Shown here in pieces: positions 18,345 through 27,545 of a stretch of 64,000 bases of DNA. Origin of the DNA: Paeniglutamicibacter antarcticus. Lineage in GTDB: Bacteria > Actinomycetota > Actinomycetes > Actinomycetales > Micrococcaceae. A model generated the notes under the pieces. That model was not told the origin of the DNA and ran no database searches. It saw nothing but the letters and a program-made list of their open reading frames with translations. The DNA lies in assembly GCF_900010755.1 (NCBI RefSeq), contig NZ_CZJT01000082.1:62001-126000 (forward strand), read 5' to 3'. The position numbers were made by a program, and so were the translations under genes. How positions within the stretch are numbered: position 1 is the first letter of the stretch; every line of letters begins with the position of its first letter.

Positions 18345-20087
18345 TTAAGCGATGCTTCCGAGCACGTCGCCGCGGGCAATGGCGACGCCCGGTGCCTGCG
18401 CACCGCGGGTGAAGGTCCCAGACCGGTGGGCGGCGATGTTCGATTCCATTTTCATTGCCTCAAGCACCGCAACGGTGTCGCCCTCGGCAACGGCGGCGCC
18501 GTCCTCTAGGACCCACTTGACCAGGTTGCCGTTCATTGGTGCGGCGAGGGTCGCCGCGTCGGTGGCCACGGCGATGTTTTCGGCAGCCGCCTCCCGTGCG
18601 GCACCGGTTCCGCCGTGGCGGATCGAATCCACGAGCGAGGCGGGCAGGCCGATGTTCATGGCCTTGCCCTCGATCTCGATGGTGAGGGTTTCACGCGTGG
18701 AGCCCGGCTGGGCTGCGGCGATCTCCGGGCTGGAGGCCAGTTCCTGCGCGAACTCGGATTCGATCCAGGTGGTGTAGACGCCGTAGGCCTGGTCGTTGGT
18801 GAAGTCCGCGTTGCGCACCACCGCGCGGTGGAACGGCAACACCGAGGGAACGCCGGTGATGACCATTTCATCGAGGGCGACCTTCGCACGGCGCAGCGCC
18901 TGGGCACGGGTGGCGCCGGTGACGATCAGTTTGGCCATCAGCGAGTCGTAGTGCGAGGGGATCACCGAGTTGGTGCGCACTCCCGAATCCACGCGGATGC
19001 CCGAACCTGTCGGGGCCTCGAATCCGGTGATGCGGCCCGGGCCGGGCAGGAAGCCGCGGGCCGGGTCTTCGGCGTTGATGCGGAATTCGAAGGAGTGGCC
19101 GGTGGGCTCCGGGTCCTGCGTGAAGGAGATCGGCTGGCCCGAGGCAATGCGGAACTGCTCGGCGACCAGGTCGACGCCGGTGGTTTCCTCGGTGATCGGG
19201 TGCTCGACCTGCAGGCGGGTGTTGACCTCAAGGAAGGAAATCAGCCCGTCCGGGGCCACCAGGTACTCCACGGTTCCGGCCCCGTGGTAGCCGGCCTCGA
19301 GGCAGATGGCCTTGGCCGAGGCATGGATGGAGGCGCGCTGTTCATCGCTCAGGAACGGGGCCGGGGCCTCCTCCACCAACTTCTGGTTGCGGCGCTGCAG
19401 CGAGCAGTCGCGGGTGCCAACGACCACGGCGTTGCCGTGTGTGTCGGCAAGGACCTGGGCCTCGACGTGGCGCGGCTTGTCCAAGAAGCGTTCGACGTAG
19501 CATTCGCCGCGGCCAAAGGCCATGGTGGCCTCGCGCACCGCGGAGGCGAAGGCATCGTCGATTTCCTCGAAGTTGCGCACCACCTTGATGCCGCGTCCGC
19601 CGCCTCCGAAGGCCGCCTTGATGGCCACCGGCATGCCGAACTCCTCGGCGAAGGCGCGGACCTCGGCACCGGAATCTACGGGTCCGTCGGTGCCCGGAAC
19701 CAGCGGGGCTCCGGCGCGCACGGCGATCTCGCGGGCGGTGACCTTGTTGCCCAGTACGCGAATCGCCTCCGGGGACGGGCCAATCCAGGTGAGCCCGGCC
19801 TCGATGACTGCCTGGGCGAAGTCTGCGTTCTCGGCCAGGAATCCGTAGCCCGGGTGCACCGCGTCGGCGCCGGAGCGTGCCGCGATCCCAAGGATCTTGG
19901 GAATGTTCAGGTAGGTGTCGGCGCTGGCGGCACCGTTCAGGGCATAGGCCTCGTCGCTGCGGCGCACGTGCAGGGAATCGGCATCCGGGTCCGAGTAGAT
20001 GGCCACCGAGACCAGCGAGGCATCGGCGCAGGCACGGGCAATGCGGACGGCGATTTCCCCGCGGTTGGCGATCAGTACTTTTTTCAT
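18345..20087 (-). CDS. Biotin carboxylase fused to biotin carboxyl carrier domain
   Basis: 580 aa. Residues 1-445 are a complete biotin carboxylase with ATP-grasp ([15 protein letters not shown] start, [10 protein letters not shown] glycine loop, [11 protein letters not shown] near the active site). Residues about 505-580 are a biotinyl domain with the biotin-accepting Lys546 in EAMKMES. No carboxyltransferase is present in the protein. The gene overlaps pxpBC by four bases (ATGA), so the partner is probably the PxpB-PxpC protein rather than an acyl-CoA carboxyltransferase. By size alone it could also be an acyl-CoA carboxylase alpha chain. Confidence 0.88.
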   Translation of the reverse strand: MKKVLIANRGEIAVRIARACADASLVSVAIYSDPDADSLHVRRSDEAYALNGAASADTYLNIPKILGIAARSGADAVHPGYGFLAENADFAQAVIEAGLTWIGPSPEAIRVLGNKVTAREIAVRAGAPLVPGTDGPVDSGAEVRAFAEEFGMPVAIKAAFGGGGRGIKVVRNFEEIDDAFASAVREATMAFGRGECYVERFLDKPRHVEAQVLADTHGNAVVVGTRDCSLQRRNQKLVEEAPAPFLSDEQRASIHASAKAICLEAGYHGAGTVEYLVAPDGLISFLEVNTRLQVEHPITEETTGVDLVAEQFRIASGQPISFTQDPEPTGHSFEFRINAEDPARGFLPGPGRITGFEAPTGSGIRVDSGVRTNSVIPSHYDSLMAKLIVTGATRAQALRRAKVALDEMVITGVPSVLPFHRAVVRNADFTNDQAYGVYTTWIESEFAQELASSPEIAAAQPGSTRETLTIEIEGKAMNIGLPASLVDSIRHGGTGAAREAAAENIAVATDAATLAAPMNGNLVKWVLEDGAAVAEGDTVAVLEAMKMESNIAAHRSGTFTRGAQAPGVAIARGDVLGSIA

Positions 20088-21703
20088 GCGGTCAGTCCTT
20101 TGTCAGCGGGGGAGCTTGGCTTCGGGGGGTTGGTCAGGGCAAAACGTATCAGGGCCCCGGGTGGCAGCTGGGCTGCGGCGCAGAGGTCCTCGGCGATGAC
20201 CCCGGCGATGACCGGGTAGCCGCCGGTGACCGGGTGGTCGGCGAGGAAGAGCACCGGCAGGCCCGAGGGGGGAACCTGCAGTGCGCCCATGGCCACGCCC
20301 TCGGAGGCCAGTTCGCCGGTGCGCGTGCGCTCCAGCGGTGCTGCGCCTTCGCCCAGGGCCAGGCGGACACCGACGCGGTTGGAATCGGAGGACACAAGCC
20401 AGTTTTGCCCGGTCAGGCGGGCAAGTCCCGGAGCGTCGAACCAGTCGTCGCGGGGGCCGGGGGTGATGCGCAGCGTGAAGACGCCATCGGCATCCGGGAC
20501 CGGAAGCGGCGAGGGCTCGGGGTTGCCGACCACGTGGGCGCCGTGGATGGGCCCCACCGGCAGCAGGGTGCCGCGGGCCAGCGGTGCCGGGCCAATCCCC
20601 GACATGGAGTCGGTGGAACGCGAGCCCAGCACGCGAGGCACGTCCAGGCCGCCGCGCACACCCAGGTAGCTGCGCAGGCCGTGGCCGGCGGGGGTCAGCG
20701 TCAGGGTTTCGCCGTCCAGCAACGCGAACGGGGCGTCCATGGGCAGTTCGCGTTCGGTATGGAAGTCATCCCCGTGAGCCGGATCGATGTGGATTCCCGC
20801 CGTGGCGCCGGAGACCGCAAGCACCTGGTCGCCGTGGGCGCGGAGCTTGATCTTGCCCATGAGGTTTTCGATGACCGCGGCGTTGGCGGCGTTGCCGACC
20901 AGGCGGTTGGCCTGGGCAGCGGAGAAAGCATCGGCGGCGCCCGCGGCGGAGACGCCCAGGTCCCCGAAGCCCGGGCGGCCCAGGTCCTGGATCAGGGATT
21001 GGAGTCCGGGGTTCAGGACTTCCAGCAGGTTGCCGTTGTTCACGGGTGCCGGGTCGGCAGCCGCGGTGGGGGCCACCTGCAAGGTGGTGCGGGTCGGGAC
21101 AAAACGCACGCGGTCCTGCGGGCGCACCAGGGCCGGTTTCGGGCGCTCAAGATCCCAGAGGACCGAATCGGTGTGCCCGATCAGCTGCCAGCCGCCGGGG
21201 GATTGGTGCGGGTACACGGCGGAGTAGTCCCCGGCCAGGGCCACGGCTCCGGAGGGGACCACCGTGCGCGGGGTCGCGCGGCGGGGGACGTTCAGCAGCT
21301 GGTTCTCACCGAGCAGGTAGGCGAAGCCGGGGGCAAAGCCGCCGAAGGCCGCCCGCCATAGCTGCTGCGAGTGTGCGTTGATGACGCCCTCGATGCTGAG
21401 CCCGGTCAGCTCGGCTACCTCGGCAAGGTCTTCGCCGTCGTAGTGCACGGGGATTTCCACCAGGGATCCGGCATTCGCCGGGGCGGAACCTAGTTCAAGG
21501 CCAGGGACTGCGCGTGCGATCAGCTGCGCGTTGATGCCGGAGTCGGCCTTGATGAACAGGGTGCTGGCGGCCGCGAGCACGTCGACCTGGCCCGGCAACG
21601 GGTTTGCCTGCAACAGTGCTGCGAGGGCCAGCACCGAGTCGAGGTCTGATAGCTCAACCAGAACGGCGCGGGTTCCGGCCAAGCGCGTGGCGATAATGCT
21701 CAT
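20084..21703 (-). CDS. pxpBC: PxpB-PxpC fusion: 5-oxoprolinase (KipI-KipA / AHS1-AHS2 domains)
   Basis: 539 aa. Residues about 1-215 match PxpB/KipI ([29 protein letters not shown]) and about 228-539 match PxpC/KipA ([54 protein letters not shown]). In most bacteria these are two genes; here they are one. With PxpA they cleave 5-oxoproline to glutamate using ATP. The same two domains form the carboxyltransferase of urea carboxylase, which matters because a biotin carboxylase gene follows. Four-base overlaps with both neighbours. Confidence 0.92.
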   Translation of the reverse strand: MSIIATRLAGTRAVLVELSDLDSVLALAALLQANPLPGQVDVLAAASTLFIKADSGINAQLIARAVPGLELGSAPANAGSLVEIPVHYDGEDLAEVAELTGLSIEGVINAHSQQLWRAAFGGFAPGFAYLLGENQLLNVPRRATPRTVVPSGAVALAGDYSAVYPHQSPGGWQLIGHTDSVLWDLERPKPALVRPQDRVRFVPTRTTLQVAPTAAADPAPVNNGNLLEVLNPGLQSLIQDLGRPGFGDLGVSAAGAADAFSAAQANRLVGNAANAAVIENLMGKIKLRAHGDQVLAVSGATAGIHIDPAHGDDFHTERELPMDAPFALLDGETLTLTPAGHGLRSYLGVRGGLDVPRVLGSRSTDSMSGIGPAPLARGTLLPVGPIHGAHVVGNPEPSPLPVPDADGVFTLRITPGPRDDWFDAPGLARLTGQNWLVSSDSNRVGVRLALGEGAAPLERTRTGELASEGVAMGALQVPPSGLPVLFLADHPVTGGYPVIAGVIAEDLCAAAQLPPGALIRFALTNPPKPSSPADKGLTA

Positions 21704-22458
21704 ACGAAACTCCTGATGGTGACGCCGGCGTTTTCCAGGCCGGTGCGCACGGCGGCGGCCATGGCCACCGCCCCGGCGGTGTCACCGTGCACGCAAATGC
21801 TTTCGGCGTTCATGGGAATGACCGAGCCGTCGACGGCAACGATGGTTCCCTCGGTGGCCAGACGGATCATGTTTGCTGTGACCTGCACGGGATCATGCAG
21901 CACCGCGTTGGCTTCGCGGCGCGAGACCAGGGTGCCATCCGGGTTGTAGTTGCGGTCGGCAAAGGCCTCGGCCACGGGGCGCAGGCCGGCGGCCTCCGCC
22001 TTGGCCAATGCGACGGAGCCCGGGAGCAGCAGCACGGGCAGGTCGGAACCGAAGGCGCGGATGGCCTCGACGACGGCCTGCGCGTGGGCCTCGTGGTGCA
22101 CGATGGTGTTGTAGAGCGCACCGTGCGGCTTGACGTAGTTGATCGTGGAGCCGGCGGCACGGGCCAGGGCCTCGAGTGCACCGAGCTGGTAGAGCACGTC
22201 GTCGGCGAGCTCGGTGGGGGAGCAGTCAAGGAAGCGGCGGCCGAAGCCTGCCAGGTCCCGGTAGCCCACGTGGGCGCCGATGGTCACCGAGGCGGCGACG
22301 GCATCGCGGCAGGTCCGGGCAATGACGCTGGGATCGCCGGCGTGGAATCCGCAGGCAACGTTTGCCGAGGAAACTGATGCGAAGATTGCTGCGTCGTCAC
22401 CCATGGTCCAGTTGCCGAAGGATTCTCCGACGTCGGAATTCAGGTCGATAGTAGGCAT
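21700..22458 (-). CDS. pxpA: PxpA (LamB/YcsF family) 5-oxoprolinase subunit A
   Basis: 252 aa from the ATG at 22458 (GGGGTCACAA upstream). Family signatures: [14 protein letters not shown] at the start, [23 protein letters not shown] and VKPHGALYN, and late ICVHGDT. First gene of the operon; works with PxpB and PxpC in ATP-dependent opening of 5-oxoproline in the cytosol. The stop overlaps the next start. Confidence 0.95.
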   Translation of the reverse strand: MPTIDLNSDVGESFGNWTMGDDAAIFASVSSANVACGFHAGDPSVIARTCRDAVAASVTIGAHVGYRDLAGFGRRFLDCSPTELADDVLYQLGALEALARAAGSTINYVKPHGALYNTIVHHEAHAQAVVEAIRAFGSDLPVLLLPGSVALAKAEAAGLRPVAEAFADRNYNPDGTLVSRREANAVLHDPVQVTANMIRLATEGTIVAVDGSVIPMNAESICVHGDTAGAVAMAAAVRTGLENAGVTIRSFV

Positions 22459-22512
22459 TTGTGACCCCGGTCTCGTGAAGTGGTTCACTACAAGAATGCA
22501 CCATGAACGAAG

Positions 22513-22525
22513 ATTGTTCAACAAT
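22513..22525. promoter_or_regulatory. 13-base palindrome upstream of pxpA
   Basis: ATTGTTCAACAAT is perfectly symmetric around its central C and lies about 55 bases upstream of the pxpA start. The form (TTGTnnnACAA-like) suits FCD-type GntR operators, and the operon encodes such a regulator. Candidate autoregulatory site. Confidence 0.45.
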
Positions 22526-22648
22526 TTCCGGACTTGGACTTAATTCCCTGCCCGCCAGGAATCGTGGCGCAGCGCGTTCCGGGTGCCTAGGATGAGGGCA
22601 GGAGTCGTGATGCTCAGGTGGCGTCACCTCGAGGAAGGTGGGGAGAAC

Positions 22649-22837
22649 ATGAAATTTGTCTTCGAAGTCGACATGGTCACCGATGCTGTCAAGCAGGACC
22701 CCGAGGCTGAAATCAGCAGAATGCTCCGATACTGGGCAGGCAACCTCAAGAACTACCCGATGGAGCAGGGCGCCGAGGAAGACATTTTCGACAGCGAGTT
22801 CAAGGTGGCAGGCAGCTGGTGCATTATCGAAGACTGA
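22649..22837 (+). CDS. 62-aa acidic protein of unknown function
   Basis: Start chosen at ATG 22649 because GGTGGGGAG lies just upstream; two earlier ATGs in frame have no such site. The protein starts with a strand (MKFVFEVDMV), then an acidic helix and a final strand ending SWCIIED. No family recognised. It is transcribed away from pxpA and precedes the DUF456 gene by 45 bases, so the two may be co-transcribed. Confidence 0.6.
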   Translation: MKFVFEVDMVTDAVKQDPEAEISRMLRYWAGNLKNYPMEQGAEEDIFDSEFKVAGSWCIIED

Positions 22838-22882
22838 GGCATCAGGTCCGGGTGCGCTTCCCGGCAATGCAAAAATAGGGAT

Positions 22883-23383
22883 GTGGACACACAAATCATC
22901 ACCACCGTCATTGCCGGTCTCCTACTGGCCGTTGCGGCACTTGGCACCATCATCCCGGTGCTGCCCGGAAGCCTGCTCACCCTTGGCACGCTGCTGGCCT
23001 GGGGCTGGATCCTGGGCAGCGGCGCCTCGTGGTGGAGCGCCGGAATCGGCATGGCCATTGCGCTCGCCGGGTGGAGTGCCTCCACGGTGCTCACCGGGCG
23101 GAACCTCAAGAAGCAAATGATCCCCCGCGGGTCGGTTTTCCTGGCCGTGGCGCTGGGCATCGTCGGAATGTTCGTGGTTCCGGTGCTCGGGCTGTTCCTC
23201 GGTTTTGGCGTGGGCTTGTTGGTGGGTGAATACTCGCGGCGCAGGAACCTGACCGAGGCCCTGCGAGCCTCCGGCTCCGCCTTGAAGGCGATGGGGACCG
23301 GCATGGTGGTTGAATTCGGCTGCGCGGCACTTGCCTCATCGGTGTGGATGATCGGGGTCATCGCGCATTTCAGCACGCGCTGA
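22883..23383 (+). CDS. DUF456 family membrane protein
   Basis: 166 aa, GTG start. Four or more membrane segments with the family marker near the N-terminus (GTIIPVLPGSLLTLGTLLAWG) and a second glycine-rich part (LGLFLGFGVGLLVGEY). Length matches DUF456 proteins, whose function is unknown. Probably follows the 62-aa gene in one transcript. Confidence 0.85.
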   Translation: MDTQIITTVIAGLLLAVAALGTIIPVLPGSLLTLGTLLAWGWILGSGASWWSAGIGMAIALAGWSASTVLTGRNLKKQMIPRGSVFLAVALGIVGMFVVPVLGLFLGFGVGLLVGEYSRRRNLTEALRASGSALKAMGTGMVVEFGCAALASSVWMIGVIAHFSTR

Positions 23384-23591
23384 GGAGCCAGCCGCCCACT
23401 GCGTGGAATCCGCGGTGCGGTGCACGCCACAGCGCCATGGCGGCGTGCGCCACAACCCCCTGTGAGGTTGCCAACCGAAACCCCCGTATTCACCTGGGAC
23501 TGCCATTTTGCCCCGTATTCTCGGGGGAGGAGCGTAAACGGTGAGTCGTGGGTGTGTTTTTCCCCGTGGCGGATATTTAAGGGGATAGACA

Positions 23592-23975
23592 ATGCGGTTG
23601 GCACATCGAACAATGCCACTTGGTGAAGATATTTTGCTGGCCCGTCACGGGGACCGCATGATCGAGATGACCCAGGACCGCAAGAACAACCTCACAGTTG
23701 CCCGCTTGGTCGACGGAAGCACTGATTCCGCGTCCAACTACCTGGTGAACCTCAATGACATGGCGGCCTTGAGCCCCGTGGAACGTCTGGGCAAGGTGGC
23801 CGGGGACTACTCGGAGGACCGGTTGCCGGTCAGTCGGCGGGAAGTGAAATTGATGCTCCGTCTTTCGGCGGCATGGCTGGCCGTGAGCTCCGTGGTGGTC
23901 GGCGGCCTGTCCTGGGTCATTTACACGTATGGCGATCCGGAGCTCATGATCTCGATGATGGGCCCGACCTTCTAA
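23592..23975 (+). CDS. Hypothetical protein with C-terminal membrane helix
   Basis: 127 aa. AAGGGG lies upstream of the ATG. A soluble N-terminal part (about 90 residues, mixed charge) is followed by one membrane helix at about residues 93-112 (LAVSSVVVGGLSWVIY) and a short tail. I know no family for it. It stands alone, convergent with the LapA-like gene. The 200 bases before it hold no further recognisable element. Confidence 0.55.
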   Translation: MRLAHRTMPLGEDILLARHGDRMIEMTQDRKNNLTVARLVDGSTDSASNYLVNLNDMAALSPVERLGKVAGDYSEDRLPVSRREVKLMLRLSAAWLAVSSVVVGGLSWVIYTYGDPELMISMMGPTF

Positions 23976-24056
23976 GGTCCGGGAGACGCAACGCATCGCT
24001 TTACCCAGCGCGGGAAACCGCGGCAGGGTGAAGCGATTTTGTGTTTAACCGCTGGT

Positions 24057-24296
24057 CTAGCGTTTGCGGAACGAGAAGCGTCTGACGACCCAGCCAATGA
24101 GCAGCACCACGCCCAGCGCGATCCACAGCGGTGCGTGCAGGTCAAGGAAGAACAACTCCACGCGGACCCGCTGGCGGTTTTGCAGGACAAAGATCAAGGC
24201 AAGGACGGCGCCGGCAATGGCGATCCAGTTCTTGGCCGTCAGGTTCTTGACGAAGCGGACTACCGGGTTCTGCTCATTGCTGGACGTTTGGCTCAT
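24057..24296 (-). CDS. LapA-domain (DUF1049) membrane protein
   Basis: 79 aa with two membrane helices at about 22-42 and 54-71. Between them lies the family pattern FVLQNRQRVRVELFFLDLHAPLW. The protein ends in a basic tail (RRFSFRKR). LapA-domain proteins are linked to lipopolysaccharide assembly in Gram-negatives; in Actinobacteria the role is unknown. Confidence 0.85.
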   Translation of the reverse strand: MSQTSSNEQNPVVRFVKNLTAKNWIAIAGAVLALIFVLQNRQRVRVELFFLDLHAPLWIALGVVLLIGWVVRRFSFRKR

Positions 24297-24377
24297 GGGA
24301 CCACTCTAGGCGCCAGAACCCCGCCGCGCCCGGATTCCGGCCACGTGCCCAGCCCCTTGTCGTCGCGCATATTTGCG

Positions 24378-25055
24378 TTACCCGGCGGCAGTGGACAGCA
24401 ACCCGGCGATGATGGCGCGCAGACCGGTGAGGAACGCCGCGTCGGCGCTGTTTTTGCCGGTGGCGCGCTGCGCCTCCAGGGCGCCCTCGAACTGTGGCAG
24501 CTTGCCCGTGTATTGACCCGGATCGAAGATGTCCAGTGGAGCTGTGGCATCCAGCGCTGATCCGAAAATGAACGATTCCAGGGCAACAATTGCGGGGACG
24601 ATGGCAGCCTGGTCATGTCCGGCGCGCACAAAACCGCCGGCAACTTCCTCATACATTTCCAGCGTGCGGGGCGACTCGGAGACCGGGAGCACCGCTATCA
24701 GCGGAATCAGCGGTGCGTGTTCGGCGAAAACGTCGCGGTAGGTCTGCGCCCATTCGAAGAGCGCCTCATTCAGTGGAAGGGTTGCGAAGACCGAGGAATC
24801 AACCCCGGCCATCACGAGTTCCTGGATCCACTGCATGAGTTCCTGTTTGGAATTCACGTGGTTGTACAGCGCGGAGGGGGAAACGCTCAGCGACCTGGCC
24901 AGCGCGGACATGGTGAAGGCCGCATAGCCTCCTTCGGCCAACAGTTTCAGTGCAGCTCTGGCGATCAGCTCGTGGTCGAGAATCACGGAGCGTGGCCGGC
25001 CTGCCCGGCGGCGGTTGGCGGTGTCCGATTCGTCGGGCAATGTGTGCTCCCTCAT
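24378..25055 (-). CDS. TetR-family regulator next to putrescine oxidase
   Basis: 225 aa from ATG 25055; a GTG at 25079 is an alternative. N-terminal TetR helix-turn-helix with RAALKLLAEGGYAAFTMSALARSL and VSPSALYNHVNSK, then a TetR_C-type ligand domain. Divergent from putrescine oxidase, with a perfect 8-bp-arm palindrome between them. It most likely represses the amine-oxidation genes and itself and is released by an amine or aldehyde; this is inferred. Confidence 0.85.
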   Translation of the reverse strand: MREHTLPDESDTANRRRAGRPRSVILDHELIARAALKLLAEGGYAAFTMSALARSLSVSPSALYNHVNSKQELMQWIQELVMAGVDSSVFATLPLNEALFEWAQTYRDVFAEHAPLIPLIAVLPVSESPRTLEMYEEVAGGFVRAGHDQAAIVPAIVALESFIFGSALDATAPLDIFDPGQYTGKLPQFEGALEAQRATGKNSADAAFLTGLRAIIAGLLSTAAG

Positions 25056-25106
25056 ATGACTGGCTTCACATCCTTTCACTTCTGTCTTACTATTGAATCA
25101 GTCAAG

Positions 25107-25127
25107 TAAATGAATGCCGTTCATTTA
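25107..25127. promoter_or_regulatory. TetR-type operator between the regulator and puo
   Basis: TAAATGAA and TTCATTTA are exact complements separated by TGCCG. The site lies 24 bases before the putrescine oxidase ATG and 52 bases from the regulator start, the classic position of an operator shared by two divergent genes. Confidence 0.7.
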
Positions 25128-25150
25128 GCGCAACGAAAGAAGTGAAGATC

Positions 25151-26575
25151 ATGACCATCCTGGATCGCGACGTAGTCATTATTGGTGCGGGCCCCTCGGG
25201 CCTGACCGCAGCTTACGAACTGCGCAAGGCCGGCAAGACCGTCGCGGTTCTCGAGGCCCGCGACCGAGTTGGCGGCCGCACCTGGAGCCAGAATATGGAT
25301 GGAGCCACCATCGAAATCGGTGGCCAGTGGATTTCCCCGGACCAGACCGGGCTGTACACGCTGATCGAGGAACTTGGCATCGAGACCTTCGAGCGCTACA
25401 AGGAAGGCAAGTCCGTCTACATCGCCGAAGACGGAACCCGCACCGTGTACGAGGGTGAAGACTTCCCGGTTGGCGAAGCCACCGTTGCCGAAATGAACAA
25501 GCTCATCGCCGAGATGGACCGCCTCACCGCACAGGTCAACCCGGACGCCCCATGGGAACACCCGCAGGCAGCGGAGCTTGACATGATCTCCTTCCACCAC
25601 TGGTTGCGCACCATCTCCAGCGACGAGGCAGCCTGCAACAACATCGGCCTGTTCATCGCCGGCGGCATGCTCACCAAGCCTGCCCACACCTTCTCCGCGC
25701 TGCAGGCATTGCTGATGTCCTCCTCCGCCGGATCCTTCTCCAACCTCGTGGACGAAGACTTCATCCTGGACCGCCGCATGGTCGGCACCATGCAGGGTGT
25801 TTCCATCGCCGTGGCGCAGCGCCTGGGCGAAGACGTCTACCTGAACAACCCGGTGCTGAAACTCGATTGGTCCGAGGAAGGCGTCACCGCCTACGGCGCC
25901 GATGTCACGGTCAACGCCAAGAAGGTAGTCATCGCGGTTCCGCCGAACCTGTACTCGCGCATCTCCTACAACCCGCCGCTGCCGCGCCGCCAGCACGTGA
26001 CCCACCAACACCAGTCAATGGGCCTGGTCATCAAGGTCCACGCCGTGTACTCCACCCCGTTCTGGCGCGAAGAGGGTCTCTCGGGCACCTGCTTCGGCCC
26101 AAACAGCATCATCCAGGAGGTGTACGACAACACCTACCACGGCGAATCGACCGGCACCCTGGTTGGCTTCATCTCCGATCTCAACGCCGATGCCATGTTC
26201 GAGCTTTCCGAAGCAGAGCGCAAGGAAACGATCCTCAAGGGCATTGCCGATTTCCTGGGGGACAAAGCGCTGACCCCCGAGGTCTTCTACCTCTCCGATT
26301 TCGGTTCCGAGGAATGGACCCGCGGCGCCTACGCCACCAGTTACGACCTGGGCGGCCTGTTCCGCTTTGGGCCTGACCAGAACAAGAACGTCGGACCGAT
26401 TTACTTCTCCTCCTCGGACCTTGCCGGCGAGGGCTACCAGCACGTCGACGGTGCCGTGCGCATGGGCCGTCGCACCGCGGTGCGCATCGTCTCCACCCTT
26501 GACGGCACGGACTACGATCTGAACTATGACGGAGTCAACTCAAAGTTCGGTTCCATGCAGGGACAGAACGCCTAA
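25151..26575 (+). CDS. puo: Putrescine oxidase (flavin monoamine oxidase family)
   Basis: 474 aa from ATG 25151; a GTG three codons upstream is possible. The FAD dinucleotide motif VVIIGAGPSGL is at the N-terminus, followed by EARDRVGGRTW and GGQWISPDQT. Many blocks match what I remember of the Micrococcus rubens/Kocuria and Rhodococcus putrescine oxidases, such as IGLFIAGGMLTKPAH, NLVDEDFILDRR and EGYQHVDGAVRMGRRTA. It oxidises putrescine to 4-aminobutanal with release of ammonia and peroxide. Starts a probable operon with a universal stress protein and an APC permease. Confidence 0.93.
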   Translation: MTILDRDVVIIGAGPSGLTAAYELRKAGKTVAVLEARDRVGGRTWSQNMDGATIEIGGQWISPDQTGLYTLIEELGIETFERYKEGKSVYIAEDGTRTVYEGEDFPVGEATVAEMNKLIAEMDRLTAQVNPDAPWEHPQAAELDMISFHHWLRTISSDEAACNNIGLFIAGGMLTKPAHTFSALQALLMSSSAGSFSNLVDEDFILDRRMVGTMQGVSIAVAQRLGEDVYLNNPVLKLDWSEEGVTAYGADVTVNAKKVVIAVPPNLYSRISYNPPLPRRQHVTHQHQSMGLVIKVHAVYSTPFWREEGLSGTCFGPNSIIQEVYDNTYHGESTGTLVGFISDLNADAMFELSEAERKETILKGIADFLGDKALTPEVFYLSDFGSEEWTRGAYATSYDLGGLFRFGPDQNKNVGPIYFSSSDLAGEGYQHVDGAVRMGRRTAVRIVSTLDGTDYDLNYDGVNSKFGSMQGQNA

Positions 26576-26579
26576 GCCC

Positions 26580-27461
26580 ATGCGCTACCTCGTTGGATAC
26601 ACAGCAGATGCCCGAGGCGCCGAAGCCATTGCCCTGGCCTCGGCCATGGGTGGCGCCGACGCGCACCTGGACCTCGCCATAGTGCTTCCAGAAAACACCC
26701 CGTTCTCCGCGGTGTACCCGGGCAGCGACCACGGATACTCCTCGATCCTGGCCGACAAGGTCGACGAATGGGCGCAGCAGGCCCTCGCGTTGGTGCCCCA
26801 GGGCATCAGTGCGCGGGTCATCGCCCGCTCGGTCCCGTCACCCGCAGAGGGCCTGATCGCCATGGCCAAGGAAACCGGGGCGCAGGTCATCGTGCTCGGA
26901 GGGCGCAAGCGCCACGTCGCGGGATTCTTCGCCCCCGGGGCCGTCGCCGGCGCACTGCTACACTCCTCTCCGGTTCCGGTGGCCATGGGTTCGCCCGAGG
27001 CCGTCGCCTCCCTGGAAAAAGCGAACGGGAAACTCAAGCGTGTCACGGCGTTCGTGGGAACCGGCTCGGGCCTGAAAAACGTCGTGCATGCCGCGGCCGC
27101 GGCCGCTGCGGCCCAGGGATTGCCGCTTCGCGTGGTGTCCCTGGTGGAACAAAACCAGGTCGACGAGGACGAGACGATGGAGCAGTGGATCAACTTCACG
27201 CGCACCAGGGTCAGCGAGGCCGTCGCCGAGCTGGACGTGGACGCGGAGGTACTGATCGCCTCCGGATCCAACATCGATGATGCGATTGCTGAATTGAGTT
27301 GGGAAGACGGCGAAATCGCGGTTGTTGGCTCGAGCCGCTTGGCTCGCAAGCGACGACTGTTCATGGGCCCCACCGCCCAGCGCATGCTGCGGACCCTGCC
27401 GGTTCCGCTGGTTGCGGTTCCCCGGAACCACAAACCCGCATCGGCGAAGTCCAAGCACTAA
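26580..27461 (+). CDS. Tandem universal stress protein
   Basis: 293 aa from ATG 26580, four bases after the puo stop. Two UspA-like halves: the first ends near residue 140 with IVLGGRKRHVAGFFAPG, a variant of the ATP-binding G-x2-G-x9-G(S) motif, and the second near residue 275 with VVGSSRLARKRRLFMGPTAQRML. Placed between an amine oxidase that makes peroxide and an amine permease, it may help protect cells or regulate the pathway; its exact task is unknown. Confidence 0.85.
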   Translation: MRYLVGYTADARGAEAIALASAMGGADAHLDLAIVLPENTPFSAVYPGSDHGYSSILADKVDEWAQQALALVPQGISARVIARSVPSPAEGLIAMAKETGAQVIVLGGRKRHVAGFFAPGAVAGALLHSSPVPVAMGSPEAVASLEKANGKLKRVTAFVGTGSGLKNVVHAAAAAAAAQGLPLRVVSLVEQNQVDEDETMEQWINFTRTRVSEAVAELDVDAEVLIASGSNIDDAIAELSWEDGEIAVVGSSRLARKRRLFMGPTAQRMLRTLPVPLVAVPRNHKPASAKSKH

Positions 27462-27470
27462 TCACCACAT

Positions 27471-27526
27471 GACCCCGTGGCATCCGCGTTCTCCCATCTT
27501 CCGGGGGACGGGGATGCCGCGGGGTC
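27471..27526 (+). terminator. Hairpin between usp and the permease
   Basis: Complementary arms of about 15 bases (GACCCCGTGGCATCC and its near-complement) around a 26-base loop. It may stop or attenuate transcription between usp and the APC permease gene, or stabilise the upstream message. No T-run follows. Confidence 0.5.
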
Positions 27527-27545
27527 CGGATGAAAGAAACAACCC

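Noticed and set aside
18615..20219. Long plus-strand open frame opposite the biotin carboxylase
   Set aside because: Antisense shadow with Gly/Arg/His-rich composition; the minus-strand gene has all the motifs.
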